A stretch of DNA of 64,000 nt from Bog-473 sp963809715 (GCA_963809715.1 CAWEKO010000007.1:186001-250000), one strand, 5' to 3'. Positions 1 through 8,800 are shown, counted from the first letter of the stretch. Numbers and translations are program-made. The notes: generated by a model from the sequence alone, not told the origin.

Positions 1-1028
1 GCGTCGTGGGGATCACCGGCTCGGTGGGCAAGACGACGACCAAGGACTTGTTGCGCCACTGCTTGGCCTCGACCTTCCGCACCGCAGCCAGCGAGCGGTC
101 CTTCAACAACGAGCTCGGCCTCCCGCTCACGCTGGTCAACGCGCCGGACGACGCCCAGTGGGTCATTCTCGAGATGGGGGCGCGTGGCGTGGGCCACATT
201 GCGCGGCTGGCCCAGGTGGGCCGGCCCGACGTGGGGATCGTGACCAGCGTCGCCATGGCCCACGTCGAGTTCTTCGGGGGACTCGACGGTGTGGCCCGCG
301 CCAAGGGCGAGCTGGTCCGGGCGTTGCCCCAGGATGGCGTTGCCGTCTTGAACTTCGATGATCCCCGGGTGGGCGCCATGGCGTCGTTCAGCCCGTGCCC
401 GGTGCTGGGGTACGCGGTCGACGCTGATGCGGAGGTGCGGGCCGAGGCGGTGACGCTCGATGACGATGTACGGGCGCGCTTCACTCTGGTCACGCCCTGG
501 GGCCGAGGTGAGGTCCGGCTCAGCCTCCACGGCCTGCAGCAGGTGCCCAACGCGCTCGGCGCGGCGGCCGCGGCGTTGTGGTGTGGCGTGCCCTTCGAGG
601 CCGTGCTGGCGTCGTTGGCCGAGGCCAAGGGATCGCCCTTCCGCATGGAGGTGCATCAGCCTCCCGGCGGTCCGCTCCTGGTGGCCGACTGCTACAACGC
701 CAACCCGGCCTCGACCGAGGCGGCGTTGCGCACGCTTGCTGCGGTTCGTTCGGAACGGAAGTTGGCCCTGCTGGGCCTGATGGCGGAACTCGGTGCGGAG
801 ACGGAAGAGGAGCACCGGCGCATGGCGGCGCTGGCCGAGGAGTTGGGCATCGAGGTCGTTGGCTACCAGTGCGAGCTCTACGGCGAGGCGCACGTCGATG
901 ATGTGGCGTCCGCGGTCGTGCTGCTGAAGACCCTCGGCCCGGCTGATGCCGCGCTGGTCAAGGGAAGCCGCGTGGGCCGCCTCGAGGACGTCGTGGAGCG
1001 CTTCGAATCCGGGTCAGCTCAGACTTAG
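1..1028 (+). CDS. murF: MurF, UDP-N-acetylmuramoyl-tripeptide--D-alanyl-D-alanine ligase (5' truncated by window)
   Basis: Cytoplasmic peptidoglycan precursor enzyme that adds D-Ala-D-Ala to UDP-MurNAc-tripeptide using ATP. The visible part opens almost at the Mur-ligase P-loop (GSVGKTTT, window codons from about position 15), so roughly the first 100 residues lie outside the window. Downstream are the family blocks NNELGLPLTL, LEMGARG, the substrate-site stretch VTSVAMAHVEFFG, DCYNANPAS, and the C-terminal KGSRVGRLEDVVE typical of MurF rather than MurC/D/E. The reading frame is open to the window edge; the GTG at position 6 is internal. It converges on the gene at 1171-1629. Division and cell-wall neighbours are presumably to the left. 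Confidence 0.93.
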   Translation, partial: VVGITGSVGKTTTKDLLRHCLASTFRTAASERSFNNELGLPLTLVNAPDDAQWVILEMGARGVGHIARLAQVGRPDVGIVTSVAMAHVEFFGGLDGVARAKGELVRALPQDGVAVLNFDDPRVGAMASFSPCPVLGYAVDADAEVRAEAVTLDDDVRARFTLVTPWGRGEVRLSLHGLQQVPNALGAAAAALWCGVPFEAVLASLAEAKGSPFRMEVHQPPGGPLLVADCYNANPASTEAALRTLAAVRSERKLALLGLMAELGAETEEEHRRMAALAEELGIEVVGYQCELYGEAHVDDVASAVVLLKTLGPADAALVKGSRVGRLEDVVERFESGSAQT

Positions 1029-1170
1029 GCCACAACGGGTGCATAGGCGCTCTCGGGCCAGTCAGGGCACCGGCGGCTCAAGGCCCCAAGGAGGGAGCTC
1101 TCGCCCTCTCGTGACTCTCGCCCATGGTCGCCTTCCGACCGAGGTAGGCAATCACCGATGCCCGTTGCCT

Positions 1171-1629
1171 CTATCCGGCGCTCGTGCTCAGAGCTTCCGT
1201 GATCTCGTCGATCGCCTTCTGCTCGGATTCGCTCACGTCGACCCCGTGCTCGCGGTGCGCAGCTGCGACTCGGTGAGAGAGCGTGACGATGAAGCGGCGA
1301 TATTCTTCGACTTCCTCCGGTGTGACCTTCTTCTCCAGCAGGGCTACGGAATCACGCAAGTGTTGCAGTCCATGCTGCTTGACCTCTTCCAGGGAGTGAT
1401 AGTGCGTGTGGTCTCGTTCCGGTTTCGCCGCCACGATCTCGTCCAAGAGTTCGCTCTTGCCGTGCTGTTGTCGCGCTTCGGCGTAAGCCTTTGCCATCGC
1501 GATGGTTTCCCTGAACGAGCCGCCATGTTGGGCAGTCACCACGATCATTCCAGCGCTCGGGGGCGCTTCGAGGATGAGCCGCCATTCCTCAGGCGTAAAA
1601 TCGGATTTCGTAGTCATCACCGTTCCCAT
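1171..1629 (-). CDS. Conserved hypothetical protein, small and helical
   Basis: A 152-residue, charged, soluble protein with no signal peptide or membrane segment. The N-terminal part has a pattern FTPEEWRLILEAPPSAG followed by a Gly-rich turn (QHGGSF) and long predicted helices with a His-rich patch (DHTHYH). I do not recognise a catalytic motif. The ATG at 1629 is preceded by a weak AAGAG; the ATG at 1617 is an alternative start. It is a single gene, convergent with murF. Coding is supported by the biased third-position GC and the sensible composition; function is unknown. Confidence 0.7.
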   Translation of the reverse strand: MGTVMTTKSDFTPEEWRLILEAPPSAGMIVVTAQHGGSFRETIAMAKAYAEARQQHGKSELLDEIVAAKPERDHTHYHSLEEVKQHGLQHLRDSVALLEKKVTPEEVEEYRRFIVTLSHRVAAAHREHGVDVSESEQKAIDEITEALSTSAG

Positions 1630-1714
1630 CTCTTGCTGCCGTCAACTTCGTTCGTCGCACCGTAGCGCCTCGTCGAACAAGTGTGCGACACCGGCCGAGG
1701 CGCGGACCTCGCGG

Positions 1715-2395
1715 CTAAATGGCGGCCAGATCGAGGAGCGCCTTGCACAGGCCGTCGGGGTTCGCCAGGGCGAGAAGATGGCTGCCGGCTATGACGGTTG
1801 CCTCCACGCCGGCACGCTCGCGGAGCAGCTGCCGTTGAAACTCGACAGGGAAGAAACGGTCGTCTCGTCCTACGACCGCCGCAGTAGGCACATCAGGCCA
1901 CGATGCAAAGGTGCAGGGTTCGGCGAACGCAATGTCCGCCTCGATGCCCGGATTGGAGAGAACGGCGGCAGCCTCCTCCGAGCCGAGGTCGTGGAGAAAG
2001 TACGTCGCCAAATCGAACTCAGTGTCGTATCCGCCGATCTCAGCGGCTGCGGTCCGGGCAGCAGTCGCCCCCGTGGCGGCCCACCACTCCCCGGGAGTCT
2101 CTGCCGGCGCGGGCACCATGGCGTTGACCAGCACGAGCTTGCGGACAGGTGCCCGATCGCAGGCCATGACCGCACTAAATCCGCCCATCGACTGCGCCAC
2201 CAGAGTGGGCTCAGTACAGCTCTCGACGACATCGACGATGATGGTCGCGTAGGCGACGAGTCCCGCATCCGGGGCCTCACCTGGAAGGTCCACGGGAAAC
2301 GTACGATGACCCGCTGCCTCCAGTCGAGCACTGACGAGGTGCCAATAGAGCGTGGCCAAGCCGCCCGCTCCAGGTACCAGGATGAAGTCGGTCAC
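1715..2395 (-). CDS. Alpha/beta hydrolase, esterase-like
   Basis: Soluble 226-residue alpha/beta-hydrolase fold protein. The oxyanion region LVPGAGG lies at the N-terminus, the nucleophile elbow is AQSMGG (Ser near residue 70), and the C-terminal catalytic His sits in AGSHLLAL. This matches the small hydrolases of the salicylate-esterase/EstC-like type, which usually carry an HGA/PGA oxyanion motif. The GTG start at 2395 has a good AAAGGAG Shine-Dalgarno six bases upstream. Substrate cannot be inferred; neighbours are unrelated single genes. Confidence 0.82.
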   Translation of the reverse strand: MTDFILVPGAGGLATLYWHLVSARLEAAGHRTFPVDLPGEAPDAGLVAYATIIVDVVESCTEPTLVAQSMGGFSAVMACDRAPVRKLVLVNAMVPAPAETPGEWWAATGATAARTAAAEIGGYDTEFDLATYFLHDLGSEEAAAVLSNPGIEADIAFAEPCTFASWPDVPTAAVVGRDDRFFPVEFQRQLLRERAGVEATVIAGSHLLALANPDGLCKALLDLAAI

Positions 2396-2523
2396 TCTCG
2401 CTCCTTTCTCCGTTGGTCCGGCGAACGCGGTCGCCGAGGGTCCTGGGATTTCGGCATCAGGTTTGCGGCAAGAGCGAAGACGCCGTCGCCGAGTCCTCTT
2501 CGGCCATGAAGAACCTAATCCCG

Positions 2524-3036
2524 TCAGGCCGCCTCGGTAGCCTCGAAGAGCGATTTGAACATCTCACTCATTTCGGGGAACTGATAATGGGCCTGAAGGC
2601 CGCTCGGGTTCGGGAGGAGCCAAAGAAGGGCAGGACCGAGGAGTTCGGGTTGGCGACCGACAACGGCTTGCGGTCTACGAAACGCGGTCCGGTACGCCTG
2701 CAACCCGAGGACAGCGACGCAGCGGGGCCGCAGCATCGCCACCTTGGCCCCGAGCTCCGTTGCGCCTTCACGCAATTCGAGGACGTTGAGTTCGCTGGCG
2801 GCGGCTGTCACCCGCCCGACCAGGTTCGTGATGCCGACGCCGAGCTCAGGGAGTATGTGCTGCTCCGCGGGCAAGAGAACGGTCTCGGTGAAACCACCGG
2901 CACAGAGCAATCTCCAGAACCGGTTCCCCGGCCGGGCGAAATGCAGGCCGAGGTCACCCGAGAGCGTCCCGGGATTGATGCCGCAGAAAAGCACGCGCAG
3001 ATCCGGGCCGGCCAGATCGGCGAGAGCCTGCTCCAT
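2524..3036 (-). CDS. mug: G/U mismatch-specific uracil/thymine DNA glycosylase (Mug/TDG family)
   Basis: Removes uracil (and related lesions) from G:U mismatches in base-excision repair. The 170-residue length equals the Mug family. The catalytic-site motif GINPG is at residues 19-23, with RPGNRFW following it, and the strand-intercalation/product-site motif NPSG appears near residue 142. The ATG at 3036 has no strong Shine-Dalgarno, so the start is moderately certain. Standalone gene in the accessory stretch. Confidence 0.9.
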   Translation of the reverse strand: MEQALADLAGPDLRVLFCGINPGTLSGDLGLHFARPGNRFWRLLCAGGFTETVLLPAEQHILPELGVGITNLVGRVTAAASELNVLELREGATELGAKVAMLRPRCVAVLGLQAYRTAFRRPQAVVGRQPELLGPALLWLLPNPSGLQAHYQFPEMSEMFKSLFEATEAA

Positions 3037-3244
3037 GTGGTGAGAACATACGCTCCAGCAGAGGTCCGACGGGGTGGCGATCTTTCGAAGAGGAACGCTC
3101 CCGGCTCATGGGGCTTCTCCGGCCATCCGGCACCGCCCTCAAGCGCCGATCTCCCCGACCGTCCCCGCGGCACCCAGAACATCTTGGGTAGCGGCCACGT
3201 GGTGGCCTCCCTTGCCCGTCACCTCCGGTGAGGAGTTGTGGGTC

Positions 3245-3862
3245 CTACTCCTCGATGGCGAAGCTGCCGTACGTGGGCACGCCGGCGGTCTCGTAGCCGA
3301 GGTGGAGCAGGCCGCTCGGGTAGGTGACCGATTCGGTGAGGCGCAACGCCGTGGGGACGGTCCCGTCGCCGAACACCTGCTTGCCGCCGCCGAGCAGCAG
3401 CGGGTACACCCACAGGTTCATCCGGTCGACGAGGCCGAAGCGCAGCAGAGACTGCAAGAGGTCGAGGCTGCCGATGACGTGGACTTCGTCATGGCGCCCC
3501 TTGAGGGCTGTGATGCCTTCGGCGAGGTCGTCGGCGACAAGGGTCGACCCGTGCCAGGCGAGAGGGCCAGCGAGCGTGCGGCTGGCGACGTACTTGGGGA
3601 CGTCGTTGAGCAGGGCGGTGAACGGGATCTCCCGGGGAGCGTTCGGCCAGTAGTCGGCAAAGATCTCGTAGGTCCTTCGCCCGAGGAGCAGGGCGTCCAT
3701 GCTCCTCGCTTGCTCGAATATGACCTCGCCCGACTCCTGGTCCGCCAGTGGCGCCTGCCACCCGCCGTGCGCGAAGCCGCCGTCTCGGTCCTCGTCGGGC
3801 CCTCCGGGCGCCTGGGCCACTCCGTCGAGCGTCACGAACTCCGTCACGATGAGTTTGCCCAT
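3245..3862 (-). CDS. Dihydrofolate reductase family protein (RibD C-terminal fold)
   Basis: A 205-residue NAD(P)H-binding reductase-fold protein. It begins GKLIVTEFVTLDGVAQAPGG, the standard opening of the YyaP/RibD-C family, and has the family block LLGRRTYEIFADYWP near residue 60 and GGGKQVFGDG in the C-terminal half. These proteins resemble bacterial DHFR and the RibD reductase but few have a defined substrate; a folate role should not be assumed. The ATG is preceded by AAGGGAG at good spacing. A perfect 12-bp tandem duplication lies about 60 bp upstream. Confidence 0.85.
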   Translation of the reverse strand: MGKLIVTEFVTLDGVAQAPGGPDEDRDGGFAHGGWQAPLADQESGEVIFEQARSMDALLLGRRTYEIFADYWPNAPREIPFTALLNDVPKYVASRTLAGPLAWHGSTLVADDLAEGITALKGRHDEVHVIGSLDLLQSLLRFGLVDRMNLWVYPLLLGGGKQVFGDGTVPTALRLTESVTYPSGLLHLGYETAGVPTYGSFAIEE

Positions 3863-3920
3863 GGTGTGCTCCCTTGTCTGGTGGCGATGCCTTCCTACGT
3901 CAAGACGCCGCCGTCACGTC

Positions 3921-3944
3921 GAACTCACAAATGAACTCACAAAT
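3921..3944. repeat. 12-bp perfect tandem duplication
   Basis: The unit GAACTCACAAAT occurs twice in direct head-to-tail order, in the 121-bp gap between the start of the RibD-like gene (3862) and the end of the flavoprotein gene (3984). It is AT-rich compared with its surroundings. It could be a replication-slippage duplication or a paired regulator site for the leftward gene. Confidence 0.8.
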
Positions 3945-3983
3945 TAGGCGGCAGCCGATTGTCCCCGCCTGGTGAAAGGACGC

Positions 3984-5117
3984 CTACCCGGCCTTCAATC
4001 TGTCGACGATCAACGTCGCTGCCGCCGGACAGGCCTTTGTGAATCCGAAGAAGGGACCAAAGTCACGGGACGCAGCGAAACCCACGAAGTACAGGCCCGG
4101 AACGGAGGACTCGAAGTTCTCGTCGAGCACTGGGAACCCATCTGCAACGGCAATGTGCGAGATGAGAGCACGCAGGTAGGGAACGTTCGCCAGATCGGCC
4201 TTGTACCCGGTGGCAAAGATCACCCGGTCCACACTGAGGCGCTCACCGTTCGAAAGGGTCACCACCGTGGCCCCGGGCTCGGCGGTTACTCCGATGACCT
4301 GTGCGTTGGGCCAGAGGTGGAAGCGGTCACCGATCAGGCGGGGAACGAGCCACCACTCGAGCGTCAAGCGACCGACTTCCCAGAATCTTTGTTCGATCTG
4401 CTCCTGTTCTGTCCGCGAAAGGGACCGCCACCACCCAGGAATCCTGATGGTGAGGTCTATGTAGTCGTCAACGAACCGCCAGTTCACGCGCTCGAAGCGC
4501 GGGACGTCGTGACGGTGAACGATGTCGACGCGCGCGACGTCGTGCTCGCCGAGGAGCGCAGCCCACTCATAGGCACTCTGGCGCCCGCCCACGATCAGCA
4601 CCCGTTGTCCAGCCACCTCGTCAAATCGAACGAAGTCACTCGTGTGCGAACCCACGCCCGCAGGCAGCGCTGCGGCCCATTCGGGAACGTGAGCGAAGTA
4701 TCCGTTACCCGGAGCTGCGACGACTCGTTCGGCGCCAATCTGCGATCCGTCTTCGAATGACGCCACGAACCCCGCATCGGTCTTTTCCAGGACGGACACG
4801 AGCTGATCACGAATCGTGAGCTGCTTTTGCACCTGAAACCAGGTTGCATAGTCGATGAAGACGCCGATTGGAATCGGATCCAATTCGGTGGGAAGGAGTC
4901 CTCGTTCTCCGACGAAGGCCTCAAAGGTATGCACGCCCGACGCATCGAGATGCCAGTCGACTCCCGATCGGAGGAACATGCCAGCGGGCATATGGCCGGT
5001 CCAAAAGCCCAGGGGGTGGCCCACGACGACGGTGTCGATCCCGCGTTCTCGGGCTCGAGCCGCCACCGCCAAGCCGTATGGCCCCGCACCCACTACCAAG
5101 AGCGACGTCGTATCCAT
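3984..5117 (-). CDS. FAD/NAD(P)-binding oxidoreductase of the flavin-monooxygenase/lysine-N-hydroxylase-like group
   Basis: A 377-residue flavoprotein. The N-terminal Rossmann motif VVGAGPYGLAVAA (residues 7-19) binds FAD, and a second dinucleotide motif VLIVGGRQSAYEWAALL near residue 170 binds NADPH. The ATG-type motif DRVIFATGYKAD appears near residue 300, and the C-terminal PGLYFVGF block is typical of this fold. It is shorter than Baeyer-Villiger monooxygenases and resembles the putative flavoproteins related to SidA/PvdA. Start ATG has AGAGGA upstream. No siderophore genes are adjacent, so the substrate is open. Confidence 0.82.
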   Translation of the reverse strand: MDTTSLLVVGAGPYGLAVAARARERGIDTVVVGHPLGFWTGHMPAGMFLRSGVDWHLDASGVHTFEAFVGERGLLPTELDPIPIGVFIDYATWFQVQKQLTIRDQLVSVLEKTDAGFVASFEDGSQIGAERVVAAPGNGYFAHVPEWAAALPAGVGSHTSDFVRFDEVAGQRVLIVGGRQSAYEWAALLGEHDVARVDIVHRHDVPRFERVNWRFVDDYIDLTIRIPGWWRSLSRTEQEQIEQRFWEVGRLTLEWWLVPRLIGDRFHLWPNAQVIGVTAEPGATVVTLSNGERLSVDRVIFATGYKADLANVPYLRALISHIAVADGFPVLDENFESSVPGLYFVGFAASRDFGPFFGFTKACPAAATLIVDRLKAG

Positions 5118-5256
5118 GTCTTCATCCTCTAGTCGCCGCGGCTGCCATGGTCACCGACTTCCGGTGACAGCGAGGGCGAGAGCACGAAGATAGGCCACCA
5201 AACTTGGACGAGCCCATTCCCTGAATCAGAAAGACCCCCAATAGGATGCTGTCCAC

Positions 5257-5922
5257 ATGGAACTGAGTGCGGTTGAAGCACGGGTGGTCGGCAGCCTGGC
5301 CGAGAAGCAGTTGACGACGCCCCAGCAGTACCCCCTGACGATGAACGCCCTCGTCCTGGCGTGCAACCAGACTTCGAACCGCAACCCGGTGGTGACCTAC
5401 GACGACGGAACCGTAGAGCCGGCCCTGTCGTCGCTCAGGGGGGCCGGCCTCCTTCGCCTTGTTCACCCGTCCCACGGTCGCTCGGCCATCCGGTACCGCC
5501 AAGTGCTCGACGAGCGATTCGGCCTGGACGCTCGGAGTCTCTCTGTCCTCTCGGTCCTCTTGTTGAGGGGACCCCAGACGATTGGCGAGCTGCGAACACG
5601 CACAGAGCGGATGGCGGACTTTGGCAGCCTCGAGGACGTCGAGACGGAGCTGGAGCGAATGGCCGTGGGCGACGACCCACTGGTGGTCAGGCTGCCTCGG
5701 CTCCCCGGCCAGAAAGAGGAGCGCTGGGCAGAGACGCTCAGCACAGCGACATCATCGGAGCCGAGCGTCGCCACCGAGATCACGAGTGGGCCGGATCCGG
5801 TTCATCAAAGTCCGGTGAGTGGTGAGGTCGCATCGCTGCGCGCCGACGTTGACACACTGCGACAGGAGGTCAGCAGAATCGCTGCCGCCGTATCGGAGTT
5901 ACGTACAGCCCTTGGCCTCTAG
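5257..5922 (+). CDS. YceH family protein (UPF0502/DUF480)
   Basis: A 221-residue protein with tandem winged-helix domains. The opening ELSAVEARVVGSLAEKQLTT and the block YPLTMNALVLACNQTSNRNPV are diagnostic of the YceH family, as is LRGPQTIGELRTRTERM in the second domain. The C-terminal 60 residues are a linker plus a short predicted coiled coil (SLRADVDTLRQEVSRI). YceH proteins are presumed nucleic-acid-associated; no defined molecular role is known. It is divergent from the flavoprotein gene, sharing a 139-bp upstream region. Confidence 0.9.
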   Translation: MELSAVEARVVGSLAEKQLTTPQQYPLTMNALVLACNQTSNRNPVVTYDDGTVEPALSSLRGAGLLRLVHPSHGRSAIRYRQVLDERFGLDARSLSVLSVLLLRGPQTIGELRTRTERMADFGSLEDVETELERMAVGDDPLVVRLPRLPGQKEERWAETLSTATSSEPSVATEITSGPDPVHQSPVSGEVASLRADVDTLRQEVSRIAAAVSELRTALGL

Positions 5923-6027
5923 GCACTCGGGGCGAAGGCAAAGGCCATCTGAGGGAAAATATGTTTGCTTTCGGGGCCTTCACTGCCGTCAGGAAACTCA
6001 CGCATCCCGATCGGCGGCGTTTCGTGA

Positions 6028-6318
6028 CTACGTGTTGTCAACGAGTTCGACAATCTCCAAGTAGTTCACGGTGGGTGCTCTTCCGTACAACCCTGTCACC
6101 CTCTTTCGAAACTCGTCGGTGAAGAAGGCCTCCGCAGCACTCTGCGAGTCCCATACGTAGAAGTTCATCGCCTGTTGTTGCTTCTCATCCAATGTGAAGA
6201 CCTTGAGGCGAAGTCCGGGCATGCCCTCAAACATCGTTCGTGCGTTGCTGGCCACCTCGAGCATCCTGGAGCGATCGAAGTCGCCGTCACAGTCGAATAC
6301 GACGCTGACACCAATCAT
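6028..6318 (-). CDS. Small ABM/YdhR-like dimeric alpha-beta barrel protein
   Basis: A 96-residue protein with the ferredoxin-like pattern of antibiotic-biosynthesis-monooxygenase/YdhR-type proteins: an N-terminal strand (IGVSVVFDCDG), an amphipathic helix, then a central strand with NFYVWDSQSAAEAFF and a terminal strand YLEIVELV. The start is ATG 6318, which overlaps the stop of the upstream methyltransferase (ATGA) and has GGAGG four bases before it; the longer frame reading upstream is not used. Translational coupling suggests joint function with the methyltransferase. Enzymatic activity is not established. Confidence 0.75.
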   Translation of the reverse strand: MIGVSVVFDCDGDFDRSRMLEVASNARTMFEGMPGLRLKVFTLDEKQQQAMNFYVWDSQSAAEAFFTDEFRKRVTGLYGRAPTVNYLEIVELVDNT

Positions 6319-7046
6319 GATGCCTCCTCGCGCACCAGCTCCTGACCGCCCTGGACGTGATGATGTCGAGCAGGTCCGGGGGTGCCCCAGTCGTCGCCGG
6401 GACTGGGCGGACACTTGGCCGAACCCACGATCAACGGGCGGACGACCGGACTGATCCATCGGAGACGGTTGTGCTCTATCGCGCCCACTTGGAAGGAGGC
6501 CGCTCGTAGTGCGGAGATTGTGTCACGGTTGCATTGACAGCCACACGCGTACCAACTCCAGGGGGTGTTGAGCCTGTCTTGCCACCGTGCGGCCCGAGGT
6601 GACGCTGATCGGACGTGCTCAGCAAAGAGAAGCGAGCCGCCAGGACGCAGAACTCTCATAACCTCGGCAAGAGCCAGGTACGGATTCTGGACTGTGCAGA
6701 GGACCAGCGTCGACACCACCGTGTCGACGCTGGCGTCGTCGAATGGAAGCTCCTCAGCGGGAGCCTCTAGAACCGAGGCATCGAGTGACAATCGGCCGGC
6801 TCGCTTCCGAAGCTTCGCCGCCATGTGGGGATCTGGTTCGGTCAGAAGGAGTTCTGAGACGTTGCCCGGGTAGTGATCCAGATTCAAACCGGTACCAGCG
6901 CCGAGTTCGACCACTCTCCCCTTCGACTGGCCCACGAGTTCCCTGCGCACATCTCGGAACCCACGCCGCTCCGCGAGGGCGAAAGCCGTGTCGTACACGA
7001 GAGCAAAGACCCGACCCCAGGTCGCCTCATAGACAGCGCCTGGCAT
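6315..7046 (-). CDS. Class I SAM-dependent methyltransferase, UbiE/PMT-like
   Basis: A 243-residue soluble methyltransferase. SAM motif I is VVELGAGTGLNL near residue 50, the acidic ribose-binding motif is LLLTEPD, motif II is DASVDTVVSTLVLC and motif III is VMRVLRPGGSLLFAEHV. A Cys-containing loop WYACGCQCNRD follows, as in many UbiE-like phospholipid or small-molecule methyltransferases of actinobacteria. ATG 7046 is preferred because GGGGAGG precedes it; GTG 7061 is an upstream alternative. Overlaps the downstream small protein gene by the ATGA tetranucleotide. Confidence 0.85.
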   Translation of the reverse strand: MPGAVYEATWGRVFALVYDTAFALAERRGFRDVRRELVGQSKGRVVELGAGTGLNLDHYPGNVSELLLTEPDPHMAAKLRKRAGRLSLDASVLEAPAEELPFDDASVDTVVSTLVLCTVQNPYLALAEVMRVLRPGGSLLFAEHVRSASPRAARWQDRLNTPWSWYACGCQCNRDTISALRAASFQVGAIEHNRLRWISPVVRPLIVGSAKCPPSPGDDWGTPGPARHHHVQGGQELVREEAS

Positions 7047-7225
7047 CTTGCCTCCCCTCACACGCGAATCGTCCTGCGCAGGTGGGCGCGGCGGCCCGCC
7101 TCGGCAAGGACCTCAAAGAGCTGCTCGTGCCGTTCAAGCACGTGCGCAGCCAGGTGGACTGTTCGTGGCTCGTCATGATCCTCATTGTGCAGAGGCAATG
7201 GTCCGATGTCAGGCGTAGAACTACC

Positions 7226-8251
7226 TCAGTTTGGGGCCCTCGAGGCCACCCACCACGTTGCGATCTGCGCCCGAGAACGAACCCCCAGCCTGGTCCGGAT
7301 GCGCTCGACGTGACCTTCGGCGGAACGCTCATCGATCCCAAGCCGTTGGGCGATGTCTCGATTCGTCAGGCCCTGGCTGACGAGTTCCGCCACCTCCTTC
7401 TGCCTCTTGGTCAGGGTTGGAATTGCGGTCCTGCGCGGAAGTGGAAGGCCGAGAAAACGGCGAAGCTCTCTGACCAGGGCATCGACATCACCGATGTAGG
7501 GGAGATGTGATCGTCCGGGAAGTTCGATGAGTTGCGCACCTCCGATGTGCGACGCAATGAGCTGACTCTGTTCCAGAGGTGCGGCGCGGTCGTGTTCGCG
7601 GTGGACGACAAGTGTTGGAGCTCTTACAGCTCCGAGGTGATCGGTCACATCGACCTCGTAGCAGGCGAGAAGGAGCCCGGCGGCCGTCTGCGCCGACGAT
7701 GCCTGGCGTTGATAGTTGGCAAGTAGGGCGCGCGTTCCAGCCGAGGCCTCCGGAGCGAAGATCTCGGTCAACACGTCTGATGCCAGTCCCCAGTGGCTGC
7801 GAATGAGTCCCACGACGTGCTCACGCACTTGCGGAGTAGCGATATCCGCTCCTCGCGCCCAACCGCCATAGAGGACGAGTCGATTGACGGTCTCAGGATG
7901 TCGTGCGGCCCAGTCGATGGCTATCGGCACACCGAGTGAGCTCCCTATGAGATCGAATTGGGTACCGCCCACGGCCGACATCACGGTGCGGAGCGTGTCT
8001 CGTTCGAGTCCTAGTGACCACGCAGCTTCTGGCGGGCGATCCGACAACCCACAACCCAGTCGGTCATAGCGCACCAGGGTTCTCCCGACGGCGAGTGCCT
8101 CAAAAAACGAGCGCTCCGCGAGAAGAGCCCAGCTCTGTTCGAGATGGCTCAGCCAACCGCCCACAAAGAGGAGTGGAGGCCCGATGCCAGCCGTCGCGTA
8201 CGCCACTGATGTTCCATTCGACAACTCAGCCGAAGCAATGGACTGCTCCAC
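7226..8251 (-). CDS. Alpha/beta hydrolase fused to a C-terminal LuxR-type HTH domain
   Basis: A 341-residue one-protein regulator. Residues 1-270 form an alpha/beta hydrolase with nucleophile elbow GSSLG (Ser105), acid Asp221 in VVHREHD and His249 in PGRSHLPY, so the triad looks intact. Residues 278-335 are a LuxR HTH: LTKRQKEVAELVSQGLTNRDIAQRLG, then EGHVERIRTRLGVRSR. The architecture implies a transcription factor whose effector is bound or hydrolysed by the hydrolase domain, comparable in logic to other hydrolase/LuxR proteins in actinobacteria. The GTG start has GGGGGA upstream. No obvious target operon is coupled to it. Confidence 0.88.
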   Translation of the reverse strand: MEQSIASAELSNGTSVAYATAGIGPPLLFVGGWLSHLEQSWALLAERSFFEALAVGRTLVRYDRLGCGLSDRPPEAAWSLGLERDTLRTVMSAVGGTQFDLIGSSLGVPIAIDWAARHPETVNRLVLYGGWARGADIATPQVREHVVGLIRSHWGLASDVLTEIFAPEASAGTRALLANYQRQASSAQTAAGLLLACYEVDVTDHLGAVRAPTLVVHREHDRAAPLEQSQLIASHIGGAQLIELPGRSHLPYIGDVDALVRELRRFLGLPLPRRTAIPTLTKRQKEVAELVSQGLTNRDIAQRLGIDERSAEGHVERIRTRLGVRSRAQIATWWVASRAPN

Positions 8252-8608
8252 CGAAAAGTCCCCCTAGCCGAGACTCGTGATGCCCGTCTTCTCGTTCGCC
8301 TTTCGTCCCGGAACACGGTAGCCCGACACTCCCAAATACCCGCCGACGCTGGGAAGACGTCGGTCGTACGGGGATAGTGAGCTCCCCTTACCCCGGAGGC
8401 CCTCCCAGTCCCTCTGGCTCGAAGCCCGCTCGTCAAACCGTCACAGGGAGTGGCTCATCGGTCAGGCGCCTCGAGGACATCGAGTTGGCACTTCTCGGCC
8501 ACGGAGTGTCGCCGCAGTGACGGTACTTCTGTCGCTTTGCCGACAGACGGATTCCTGTCGGGGGCGCACAGTGGAGCTACAACACCCCGCCGATCGAGAA
8601 AGGACCGG
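8252..8608. other. Intergenic region, 357 bp
   Basis: No convincing gene. It lies between the divergent hydrolase-LuxR gene and the small ORF at 8609, so it should hold both promoters. The only clear structure is the palindrome at 8529-8546 described separately. Reading frames through this stretch have no recognisable protein content. Confidence 0.6.
8529..8546. promoter_or_regulatory. Candidate operator, CTGTCG-N6-CGACAG palindrome with an extra half-site
   Basis: Perfect 6-bp inverted arms separated by six bases, giving the same half-site spacing as Crp-type sites (TGTxx-N6-xxACA). A third CTGTCG half-site lies at 8555-8560. It sits about 65 bp before the small ORF and 450 bp before a Crp/Fnr gene. 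Binding by that regulator is an inference from geometry and proximity. Confidence 0.45.
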
Positions 8609-8752
8609 ATGATGCGCAAGGACACTTCCCCCCTGAACGAGCTGCAGTTGTCTGCCGAGGAGCACTCGATCGCCATGCGGTTCGAGCAGCGCCAATCCTT
8701 GGTCGACGTGTCGAGCGAGGCCCCCATCGACATCCTTGTGACGGTGTTGTGA
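8609..8752 (+). CDS. Small ORF, 47 residues, unknown function
   Basis: Encodes a 47-residue acidic peptide starting with two consecutive Met codons (8609 and 8612). An AAAGGA Shine-Dalgarno at 8599-8604 is ideally spaced for the second ATG. The peptide is MMRKDTSPLNELQLSAEEH at its N-terminus, with one predicted helix (NELQLSAEEHSIAMRFEQR), and ends in a hydrophobic strand (IDILVTVL). It lacks Cys, a signal peptide or any RiPP precursor hallmark that I know. It is flanked by a palindrome upstream and by strong hairpins downstream, which supports its being a discrete transcription unit. It could be an unexpressed frame. Confidence 0.45.
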   Translation: MMRKDTSPLNELQLSAEEHSIAMRFEQRQSLVDVSSEAPIDILVTVL

Positions 8753-8800
8753 TCGTTTCTTCCGGCGGGAACTGCTGAGGGCAGGGCGGTCCGCCCTCAC

